The position numbers and the translations under genes were made by a program. The notes beneath the pieces were generated by a model. That model had not been told where the DNA came from. It saw nothing but the letters and a program-made list of their open reading frames with translations, and did not search any database. From Balanoglossus misakiensis (Eukaryota > Hemichordata): DNA of 64,000 bases. The DNA is taken from positions 7,254,001 to 7,318,000 of the forward strand of contig CM082595.2 of the NCBI GenBank assembly GCA_040954595.2. Direction: 5' to 3'. Below, piece after piece: positions 13,244 through 23,700 of the stretch (within the stretch, counting starts at the first letter, position 1; every line of letters begins with the position of its first letter).

Positions 13244-14984
13244 ATGATGTCGCTCATCATAACCGCGGAGCCGAACGCATCGTTCGCTGCCGAGGAGCAT
13301 AACTGTACCGTGAACTGCTCGCAAGAATTCAACACCGATGAGTATATGGAAACCATCCCTCTTTCAGCCGTTATCTGGCAGTCAGCAAGCATGTCTTTGA
13401 TTTTCATCATGTCACTTTTGGGTAACGGCGTTCTTTGTGTTGTCTTCGCCAAGAATACGAATCTCTTCTGCGACGTCTCACACAGATTTCTCTTCAATAT
13501 GATCATCTGTGATTTGGGTAAGCGAAAGACTGTCATATTCAAAAGAAAAGAAAGGCCAAGGTGCGATCATATATATTAACAAATTTTCAAAAGCACCAAT
13601 ACCAGTCATGTTGTCACCCCATCAGAAAATTGTGGTAATCGTGTATTCGGTTGTCACAGATTGGGTGTTGACCGTCGCGGGTATCATGGAAGTCGAACAG
13701 GCAACAAATGCTCATTCAAACCCAGTGATTCCTATTCTACAATTGCGACCATTAGATATACGACCGCTCAATTTGGAAGACAAACTTGGACGTACTTCTG
13801 TTAATTTTGTAGACAGTGTGTATCAATTGCTTAGTTTCAACTTAATTTTTTTAGTTTAGTGGTAAAACCGATATTATCAGCTCCTTTTCCCCCATTTTGT
13901 CTTTCTGGTTATGACTTATTTCTCATCATTCGATTTCTGATCGACTCTTTATTTTTTGTCACGTGACGGTTCTATTTTTTATATTGCCGACCGACCGTAA
14001 TTCATCAGCAAACGACTGTTCTCTTTGGTCAAATGTGCAATTGATCAACATGTAGGTATTACATGTATTGCCCAGATGTACTTTATTGGTATTGCACCGT
14101 ATGTTTATGCAAAGCAGTACAGTAGCGGGTATTGAGCCCCTTTTAACGACAACCATATTTCTATTCCAGCGATCGCAGTGTTAATCATGCCGTTCGTGAT
14201 TCTATCGGCTATCTCTCAAGAGTGGAAGTTCGGTGACGTTTGGTGTCAACTTGAGGGCTACATCAACGTGACCTTGCTACTGGTGACCGTGTTGACCTTC
14301 GCGCTGGTGTCGTTCGACCGCTACCTGATCATTGTGCATCCGTTTCGTTACCAGCGCCTCTTCGGCCACAGGAGCGGGAATGTTCTTCTGGTTGCGCTGT
14401 GGATAGTCTCTCTGACGCTTGCCTTTCCGCCCTTGGTCGGGTGGGGGAGGTACGACTTCCAGTTGCCGAAGGCGTCGTGCACGCTCGTCTTCAGCTTTGA
14501 AGAAACTCAGAGCGGCTATACGATTTTAATCGGCATCATCGTCTGTCTGTTTCCCATGTGCATGATGGCGTGGTGTTACGGGAACATCGCGGTTGTTGCG
14601 TATCGCCATTCCAAAAGATGGGGGGTCGTTGTACCTGTGAAGACGGACGAGAATTTCCGCAAAAGTCGACAGAGTCGAGACTTCAAAGCTGCCAAGACAA
14701 TCTTTGTGATTGTGTCCACGTTTCTCCTATGCTGGTTACCGTACTACACAGTGTGCTGTGCGTACTCGTTCGGTGCCAATGTGCCCAGGACACTGGATAC
14801 CATAGCGACATGGTTGGCGTTCTCGACATGCGCAGTGAATCCTGGGGTATATGGCTTCCTGGACAAGAAAATGAAGATTCTGCTCCTGAAGTTATTACGG
14901 TGCCGTAAAAGACACCAACTCGGAAACAAGCGCGAGAGTGTCAAACAAATCAAATGTGAATTAGACATTGAACTTGTGCAGTAA
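13244..14984 (+). CDS. Class A GPCR, GPR161-like, two exons
   Basis: Exons are 13244-13517 and 14170-14984. The intron starts GTAAGC and ends TTCCAG; it splits a codon at phase 1 and restores TM2 as MIICDLAIAVLIMPFVI. The 362-residue product has an N-glycosylated N terminus (NASF, NCTV, NCSQ), seven hydrophobic segments, FDRYLIIVHP after TM3, CWLPYY in TM6 and NPGVYG in TM7, then a Lys/Arg-rich tail. The ECL2 and TM5 context (SCTLVFSFEETQSGYT, LFPMCMMAWCYG) and the TM7 context (TIATWLAFSTCAVNP) resemble GPR161-type orphan receptors more than amine or opsin receptors; no retinal-binding Lys is present in TM7. That assignment is my comparison from memory. The ligand is unknown. The first of two adjacent ATGs was taken as start. 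Confidence 0.85.
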
Positions 14985-15001
14985 GCATACGTTTTGCAGG
15001 G

Positions 15002-15134
15002 TAGACTCTCTCACAGCCCACAGTTCGCTACAAGGCTCTTCACTGGCGCGCCCTCAACCGTTCAGCAAAGGAGAAGCTAGCCCCAGAACATAAGCCTGCA
15101 TGGACGGCGAGATATAGGGAATGTGAGAGTCTAG
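15002..15134. mobile_element. Small TAGACT-ended TIR element (133 bp)
   Basis: The ends TAGACTCTCTCACA and TGTGAGAGTCTA are inverted copies. The flanking 9-mers TTTGCAGGG and GTTGCACGG agree at 7 of 9 positions, like an aged 9-bp target duplication. The TAGACT ends link it to the elements at 19053, 35322 and 36838. Confidence 0.55.
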
Positions 15135-16477
15135 TTGCACGGTAACATCTTCTGGTATCTCCATAGTTTAACAATCTCGCCCCGTGCAGACATTAGGCAG
15201 CAATCACAAAAAGGGTAGAGATGGTCGGAGGAATTGTGAAAGAAAAATGTTTTATTTTCTTCAGATCCCCCCTCGATGCCATTCACAAATTTTCAGGTGA
15301 AAATTGCGCGGACCACGCAAGTACTATGACGTCATTACTCTACACTACGGAGGCCAAAGATATACAATAAACACTGCACAATAAAAAAAATCCCTACCTA
15401 CCTAACCTATTTTTGAAAATCATGTAATCGGAACAGCGCATATTATTTTATTTGACCTGAAATGAGTTTCTTCATCAGTACATGTTTAATTATCCACACT
15501 TATGACCCGTTGTACAAATGTTATCATCACAAGCTTTCTTCATATGTACGTGTGGGAATGAACCAAAGCGAATATCCACGTTGACTAACTGCTCTTTCCA
15601 ACTGATAAGTCGTCCTATTTAAATTATTCAGTTTCCAAGATACAAATACCTCGGTGATATTGTAGCTGTATAATTAAAGTGCCTTCGGTGCCAAGTTATA
15701 TTTGCCACTGTGTTATGTTCACTACTGAATGTTTTTGCCTATAAAGGCAAATGTAGAACACAATACATGTACATATATTTATCACACACGCGCGCACACA
15801 CGCACGCAAACACAAACGTACACTACATTGTGGTTAAGTGAATCATATACATGTACAATGGAAATATAAAGCATGTACTAGTAGTATACTCCACTTGCCA
15901 TGACGCAAACTCCCACCCCATTGTGTCCCCTCCCACTAGCCTGTAGGAAGTTTTTGAAATCTGTAATTGGTTTGTGGGTGCCGTACTATTATAAGGGTAC
16001 TATAACCTTGTAATTCGTTGAAAAAAAGTGTACTTGGATGGCTGTAACCCTCACGGGAAAACTGAACACATCAAAAGAAACAATCCCTAGGTCAGGGGTC
16101 ATATCCGTTATGTCTGGAACGTTTCTGGAATGGCTAATTTTAGAAAGTTACATCATATTTTTGTGATGTCATACATATTTTTAGTAGCGAATTGACTATG
16201 AATTTGCAGTTCTAGTGCAGTTCTGAAGTTGTTCTGGAGTCGCGTTGAGCGATTGTACCAGCAGAGTGAATATAAGTTCACAGGTGTTTTCACGGTGAAG
16301 ACTTGATATTGTGATAGCCTGTGTGTTTCCTTCAGCGTTACACCAACCAATATAAAATAACCTTGAGGTCACCACGTTGTGGCGGTCTGCGAATCTACTC
16401 CTGACGACAGCGCAACGCTTGTATCACTCACAACGTACGGGCTTGTATATGTCAAGCAAAACAATGCTATCTTGCTC
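15135..16477. other. Intergenic stretch
   Basis: It holds a degenerate CA/CG-rich microsatellite at about 15785-15815 and no supported gene. Confidence 0.4.
15366..15385 (+). terminator. Candidate poly(A) signals of the GPCR gene
   Basis: Two AATAAA hexamers at 15366 and 15380 lie about 390 nt after the GPCR stop codon on the same strand. Confidence 0.4.
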
Positions 16478-16486
16478 CAATACTGT

Positions 16487-16574
16487 TAGCTCTGCGTACA
16501 GGTCTGTGTGTTCCCGGCGTTACACGGCCTCCACCGTGTAACGCCGGGAACACACAGACCTGTACGCAGAGCTA
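16487..16574. mobile_element. Perfect 41-bp hairpin insertion with 9-bp direct flanks
   Basis: Arms at 16487-16527 and 16534-16574 are perfect inverted complements around a 6-base loop (GGCCTCCACC region). CAATACTGT occurs immediately before (16478-16486) and immediately after (16575-16583), which is a 9-bp target-site duplication. A diverged relative of the arm (CTGTGTGTTTCCTTCAGCGTTACACC) is present near 16318, and CACAGACCTGTACGCAG recurs near 48176. Confidence 0.85.
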
Positions 16575-16859
16575 CAATACTGTGTGATCCGCGTTACGTA
16601 TAGAACGTCCCGTGGACGCGACGCTAATCACACGTCGTGCGCAGTATGAAAATTCAATTTCTTATCGACAGGCACAGCGACTGCTATAGAGTCTATATGT
16701 TCCCTAGCGGTGGTGAACAAGGAAGCAAAGAACGGGATCAAGGATTTATATAAGCGTATCGAACAGACTCACGGTGACGAGGTTTAATCGGTTACCTTCA
16801 TGCATGAGCAAATACGAAGTGAATTGGAAATTTTAGGACTTCCAAAAAAAAACATTATT

Positions 16860-17110
16860 TATTACAGGCAGTGGGGGTGGAGATATTTTGCCCAGTAAAA
16901 TATCAGCCAGGTTTCGTTGATATGATAGTCGCTATTGGTTAAACGTATTGTTATAACAGAAATTTTAACCCCATACTGGTCCATGTTCAACAAAAATCAA
17001 ACCTCTAGCCCTATTGGTTAGCCTGGAATTAGGTATGCACATAATTAATAAGATAAGCAGGTGTCACAGGTGACCCCTAATTTTGGCTTTTCAATTTAAG
17101 TCCTAACCCT
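16860..17110. repeat. Single diverged copy of the 239-bp repeat unit
   Basis: From about 16965 the sequence follows the unit of the tandem array at 38.1-39.5 kb: CATACTGGTCCATGTTCAAC, then CCTATTGGTTAGCCTGGAAT, then AGGTGTCACAGGTGACCCC. It is followed by a locally repeated segment (AGTAAAATCAATAGGG / AGTAAAACCAATAGGG) near 17160-17230. Confidence 0.75.
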
Positions 17111-17230
17111 CCAAACGCCAAGTCTGTATCTTTTCTAAAAAGAAGTAGAAGAAAAAACTCAGTAAAATCAATAGGGCCCAAGCCTGCTTGCCTTGGGGCC
17201 TAAAAAACCCAGTAAAACCAATAGGGGCCC

Positions 17231-19043
17231 CGCCCACAGGGGCTTTGGCCCCTAACAAACACGGACACATCAACGCAGCAGATGAGCGTGTCGACCCGGA
17301 GCTCGTTGCAAAAAATACCCATATGTTAGATTACATATTGGCGTAAACACTCACAGACTATTTTACGACAATTTCTCAAGAAACATCATCCTGCAACTTT
17401 TTTACCGTTGAAATTATCGATTTGTGGTGTCATTTCGTTATCCAGGCGTAGTGCCTTCGAAATGGGATGTATTTTCTCCAGACGGGACAGAGAACAAACA
17501 CTGGTTGGCCATACTGAGTGGAGGAAATTAGATCATGGTTTTTCACAGAGTGAAAAAGGCTACTGCTTTGGTCTTCAAGGGTTGCCCGTACAGTGTCCAC
17601 ATAGTGTATTCAAAGAAGAAGCGAGGCATACAGTCCGGAAGGTAATAAATGGGTGTGTGTACACGATAATTGTCCTGGGGTATTATCAAAAATTCTGCCA
17701 GTTATGTCAAATTATTCCCCGTTCACCTCATTCCCCTTTTCCGCCAGTGTTTGCCATCAGGGCAAACTATGCAGACTTTTTGTGTTCGATTTCGAGAAAT
17801 CGTTTAGTTTTTGTGACATACAAGCTGAGCAGATGTACAAAGGTTTTCGCCAGTGTGGAGATTTCTTCCAAGGAATAGCTATGTCAATGTGACAAAACAG
17901 CGACGATTAGCAGGACACATCCTCAGTGAAGCAATGGTGCCAAAAACCAATTAACGTCTATAGGCAACCGGTCTTGTGTCATATCTACTTCTCGCTTTGT
18001 TACAGGCACATGTTGGAGCATCCCAATTATTGGACCTTCAACCACATCTTCCAGTACTAGGAGTGCAAAACCCTCAGGTAAGCGTTCTGCCTATGTTGAT
18101 CTGGTTTTGAGTAGCTTTTTTATTATTTGCATTCACCTCCCTATTTATTCGGCGTCGTTTTATTTCATTAAGTTGACCATCTTTACTGTACAGTCACGAC
18201 ACTGTTTCGATCGAGCATGCGCCTGAGCGACCGTGACGCAAGGACCTAATGTTAAGTCATGTCACCTCAGTGGATTATGCCACTGCTAAGCCATATGAGT
18301 ATATCTAGGCCTAGTTTCCTATTCTCTTTCTCAGGTCATTTCAGACAACCAACGCGGAAATAATATGCAGGATTATTGGAAATCTCGTCTTGACGTTTGA
18401 GGAATCCAAGCGTGACAGAAAAATAGCTTTTTTATGTAATAACTTGAACACAAACCTAACTTTGTGTGCAAATATGAATTACTGCTTAGAAGTTATTAAG
18501 TTAATGTCATACGATAAATAATATTTTGAAAAAAAAGTTTTAACTGTCTTTTGTAAAATCACTATTAAAAATATATTTTGTGAAGGTTTCGTTTGTATGA
18601 TTATCATTACAGGTAGCATATAGTATCTTCTGTTTACGTCGCCAGTTGAACAACACCAGTTGCATTAACGTTAATCCCACCTGATTTCCAAAGCAAGCAA
18701 AGTTTGGGAAAATCACTAGTGCCGCAAACCACATCATGATTTATGGCCACACTGCAGGGCATGATTGCTCTAACAAGTGGTTTACTTCAATTCTCATTTA
18801 AAATATATGCCACAAAGGTTATCAGGACAGCGTCATCGGTTGTGACCCGATTAGACCTAACAGCACGGGGATTCAGTATTGACATCACACTGACAGCTTA
18901 CAGCCTGAAAGGTCAAATGTACGTCACCTAACCTGTCTTTAGGTGACTACACATTGAAAATAATATACACTAACACTGGCATGTCGCATTAAATCTCCCC
19001 TCAATTATATCATAGTGTGTCCAACAGGAATTGACTACCACAA
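17231..19043. other. Intergenic; no supported gene
   Basis: A 156-codon frame at 17408-17878 on the plus strand has no recognisable domain. A minus-strand frame at 18540-18737 has a hydrophobic start but nothing to join it to. No gene is called. Confidence 0.4.
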
Positions 19044-19052
19044 CATCAACTG

Positions 19053-19335
19053 TAGACTAGCCCACTAGTCGCTTGGTGATTTTTAAATCTCAATACTTGT
19101 TGTGTTTTCGGTGGTTTTTTTGTCTTAATAAATAATTTCAAGTTTTTGGTAGTGAGGCGAGTTTCGACTTTGGGACTGAGCTCGTGGTTTCGGGTAGCGT
19201 CGACCAAGCGTTCCCTTGACGTACATACGCGCTCATACTCGGTGACTTTCACTCCACACATAGAGAAATTCGGAACAAGTTTTTTAAACGTATTTATTAT
19301 GAAATAATGAAGCCCATAGACTTGGAGCAAGTCTA
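19053..19335. mobile_element. TAGACT-ended element with perfect 9-bp target duplication, copy A
   Basis: The ends are TAGACTAGCCCACTAGTCG and (inverted) TAGACTTGCTCCAAGTCTA; each end is itself a small hairpin. The 9-mer CATCAACTG flanks both sides (19044-19052 and 19336-19344). It is homologous to copies at 35322-35550 (opposite orientation) and 36838-37084. No transposase is present. Nine-base duplications are typical of Mutator-like (MULE) transposons, so a non-autonomous MULE-like element is the best guess. Confidence 0.8.
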
Positions 19336-19639
19336 CATCAACTGCAGCATATTAACTAAATAACTTATTGATTGTCGGCAGATTCCAATATCCGGGAATG
19401 GGTTAATACACGGTCACTCCACACTGACCATCGTCGCAAACCCCGGCCCTTTTACGGCAGCGCTCTGCTCCCCGTGATTTCGATCGTGAAACGAAAGAAA
19501 TCCGTAGTCTGGTGGGGCGAGAATGACACTGACTGACCGGCCTATTATTTTGACCGATACCCATTCTGTCAATTTCGTTATTCTCTATGGAGGTGCTGTG
19601 CGGTGAAAATAATAAGAAACAATACTCAGCGTTGTCTCC

Positions 19640-20016
19640 GTCATCTCTGTGAAACTATTGCGGATCTCTGTCAAATCTTGCCGATCTCTGTCAAAACTTG
19701 CCGATCTCTGTCAAACTTGCCGATCTCTGTCAAAATTGCTGATCTCTGTCAAATCTTGCCGATCTCTGTCAAAACTTGCCGATCTCTGTCAAAACTTGCC
19801 GATCTCTGTCAAACTTGCCGATCTCTGTCAAAATTGCTGATCTCTGTCAAATCTTGCCGATCTCTGTCAAAACTTGCCGATCTCTGTCAAAACTTGCCGA
19901 TTTCTGTCAAACTTGCCGATATCTGTCAAAGCTGCCGATCTCTGTCAAAGCTGCCGATCTCTGTTATAGCTGCCGATCTCTGTCAAAACTTGCCGATCTC
20001 TGTCAAACTTGCCGAT
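19640..20016. repeat. ~20-bp minisatellite
   Basis: About 18 copies of a unit close to GATCTCTGTCAAAACTTGCC, varying from 18 to 21 bp. A block of five units (about 107 bp) near 19738-19840 recurs at about 19837-19900, showing block duplication. All three plus frames stay open through much of it, which is a property of the repeat and not evidence of a protein. Confidence 0.95.
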
Positions 20017-20240
20017 CAACACTTCCACACTTATTATTAGGATTTTCCCATTGTACTTTTATCAAATCAAGGTTTAATATCAAAGAATTCACACACATGT
20101 GGTAATTACCTGTTTATTGATTTAATCCATTTGTGCTGATGATTTGGTTATGCTTTTTATCACAGGCAATCATTACTCATCTGTAGCAAAACTGCAACAT
20201 TGTACTTTCATACTTGTTGAACTTTAGAGGATATCATCTT

Positions 20241-20277
20241 CCTCGTCGTCCTCCTCCTCCTCCTCCTCCTAATCATT

Positions 20278-20359
<82 letters not shown>

Positions 20360-20367
20360 CCACCACC

Positions 20368-20421
<54 letters not shown>
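20241..20421. repeat. (ATC)n / (CTC)n / (CAC)n trinucleotide microsatellite
   Basis: A run of CTC, then a long ATC array interrupted by CAC repeats at about 20359-20382. Poly-His and poly-Met frames here are artefacts. Confidence 0.97.
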
Positions 20422-20788
20422 TTACACTAGATTACACATTATATTTCATAGGTTATATGTAAATTATGATAAACAACGTGTTGGTCCCTACGTCGTGCAT
20501 GCAAATGTATCAATATTTAAGTTTGACCAGCATCATCCTTTCAAATAAATATGTCACAAGATTGAAAGATTCTAAAGTCATTATAATAATGAAAGTATGT
20601 ATCGAAAAGTCCAGTCTATCAATTCCCAACGGTTTGATATCGTCAGCATATAGTTTAAATTCGAGAAAGTTTGTAGAATTGGTAATATCGTTCTAATAAT
20701 ACAAAACAACGATTTTCTACAACGCTTTGTTCTTCCTTGTCAACGTGATATCGATGTTCGCTTAGGTGTGTTGAAACTCGTCCGCTGA

Positions 20789-23700
20789 TTACAGGTGATT
20801 ACCCATACACACGGTGGAGTTTACCTTAGATGACGGCGATACCTGGATATGGAATGGCATATGGACAATTGTTTTAATACTTGTGGGGACACTGGTGAAG
20901 TGCCAAATAAGATTCTCCCTCTCACATGTATAATGCCACGGAGAGTGGTACATAGGAGACAGTTCAAGTATACCTTTGTCAGATTGATACTTTAGCGTAG
21001 AATAGAGAAAATAATGGAACTAAGGCGGGTCATATAGGTTTAAATCGTGTCAAACCAGTTTAAACGCCTTTATAGAATTGATAGCACCATGACGAATCAA
21101 CCATTGTGGTTTCTTTAACATTTAGTGTTACATCTCCATGATACAGTGTGAAAAACGTCTAGGTTAAGATGCCGCTAATTCAAACATTTCTCAATATTTA
21201 TCACCATGGTTAAAGTGACTGTCTTTATCACTAAATTATAACCCGATGATTGTACGGAATATATCCACTTGTGCTATGTTATATAAAATTCTTTAAACCC
21301 CCCAAAATATAATAATATTTATACGCTGTACATAAACGATACAGCAGAAAATAAAAGACAGTCATATAACCATACCCGACATCCGTCACGGCTCCAGATA
21401 TCAGAGTTGTCCATCGAATAAACACAAGTTACTTGTTTAGCAGCCATTATGAACGTGACGTTTTGCACTGGAAAACAAGGAATTTAATTAAACATAAAGC
21501 TATTCTGCAATGATCCGTGTGTATATTAATTTTCGTGGTGGAGAGTAGTCTGTTGTACTTTCACTCGCTGCTCTCGTGAAAGTGCCGCGGGAGAATACAC
21601 CTCGAAACTCGTGAAAATAATTTCTGTACGGCACAGAGGTCATGGATATTTGTCATAGAACACGCTATCTTAATGCTCATAATTCATCAATTCTACGTGA
21701 GGAAATCAAATACAGTTTCGGATTTTTAGGAAGTTTAAAACTTACACTGCGGGATGGCAAAGGTTAAATAGTAAAGTCCGGTCCTGAAGAAGTAGTGTTC
21801 TGGAATGAACATACTGGAACGGTTCCCATAAAACTGGACATCCAGGGAGAACATGTAGCCACGATAGTTATCAGTGTAGTCGACAATCTCATTGAAGACG
21901 TAGGCTGTGGTATTTCCATACATGGTTTCCGAATTTTCGAGTGAAATGATAACTGCATGCAACAACATATTTATCTGCAAAGAGAAGTGCAGAAATACAC
22001 ACTGAAATACACTCAGTCACAAATGTGCATGGTAGTAGTAGAACCAAACCAAATATTTAATTAAACAAACAAACAAACAAACAAACAAACAAACAAACAA
22101 ACAAACAAACAAACATTTTTATCGTTCACCTACGTTGATATACGTGCTGAAATAGGTGACGTTAACAGCTTCGATATATACACCTCCAATCGACTCATGA
22201 GTATCCGGAGGAGGGGGGTCACTTGCAAACGCAATGATGATGTCCTCTTCTGTGGCAAGAACTGGAAGATTTAATAGAGAAGACCGAGTACGGATTGATG
22301 TGAGATGATTTCTGCTGTCAGCTTTTCAATATATACCATAGTTATCAATGCCTTGAGACAAGTTAGTCACGCAAATGAGGATAAATCACGAATGGAAAGT
22401 AAAAAGAGATTTTAACATTTCTCTTTATGAAAGAAACACTAAAATGTCAAGCAAACTCAGCCTGACATTACTTAGATTTTTTTTAAAAAAGACATACCTT
22501 CTATTTCACTGTCCTGACTGTCCGTGAACGACAAACTTACGACATCGTTGGCAAAGAAACCACTTCTGTCGTCATATTGGAGGCATCTCCTATTCACACT
22601 TGTAACCTGTGCATGTTCAGAAGAAAGCCTTTTTAGGCCACTGCTATAATCAGTAGAGCAACCCAACCCGTACCCGTGTCTGTGACGTGACACCCAGGCT
22701 CTGGATCTTGCTGGGCCGTACTTTTGCACTCCCTCGACAAGACAAGCCATCAAACGGGTAGTAGACACTAATACCTAGTGCCATGTACGTGTGTGAAAAC
22801 TACCCGTACCTGCATGCAGTGATTGCGTATACATGTACGACCGCCCTGTGTGCAATAAGTAAAATTAACAGGTCTGGAACCTTGTAAGTAAACATCGATA
22901 TATGTTTGCATGTCTTGCAATAACGACACGCCTCACTATTTGAACTTGTTGTATTATAAACACGAGAGCAGTCTTGTAGTTCACGCGTAAGGAAAGAGTG
23001 ACTTAAAAAAACTTACTATCGTATTAATATGTTCTCCTGGAGTAAAGTTTGAGAATATTTTCTCTGCTGGTGGAATGACCACGGCATTACCATCTCCCAC
23101 TTTTATCTCTGAGTTAGTTAAATTCTCAACGGTGCTGACTTTCAAATACAAATTGATGTTTCTTGTATTCACCACGATTGGACCACTGCCAGGTTTAGAG
23201 TTGCGCAAAGCAAATTTTGAGATGACGTCGGTTGCACGAAGCAGAGCTGTTACCAGTGACTGACTGTCGTAATGACTGTCACTGGATGATGACGCCAGGG
23301 ATGTCGTTGCATTAATGAGTGAATCAATGAAGTGCACCATTCCTGCAAGGAGTATATCGATTTTTTTAATGAAACCATGTGCATGAATAATATTCAGCTA
23401 AATTAGTTGCTATTTATATTAGCAGATTTTGAAATCAAATCCCTTTGTTGGAAATAATATTGTGACAGCGCTGGTTATCAAACCCTGGGCCACTTCAAAA
23501 GCTTTCAATTGTTTAGACTGAGTGCTGGCAAAAATGGAGAGACAAAATGACATCATTGTCTTATACAGATATTAACGGCATCGAATTTCGTGACCCCATC
23601 TACAGGTCATCGTCGTTAAACCACAGGTGCCTTTAACATAGCACACTTTTGATATCAAAATGCTGGCAAAAGAACTACATAGGCCAAATATTTCCACATC

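Noticed and set aside
17408-17878. 156-codon plus-strand open frame
   Set aside because: No recognisable domain, splice context or repeat relation; composition looks like noncoding sequence.
18540-18737. Minus-strand hydrophobic frame considered as a missing 7TM exon of the SRCR/GPS gene
   Set aside because: No acceptor or donor in matching phase and no family resemblance.
19603-20105. Repeats that could look like a CRISPR array or a repeat protein
   Set aside because: Units are contiguous with no unique spacers, and the genome is eukaryotic; this is a minisatellite.
20214-20462. Open frames encoding long poly-His and poly-Met
   Set aside because: They are frames of a trinucleotide microsatellite, with no coding context.
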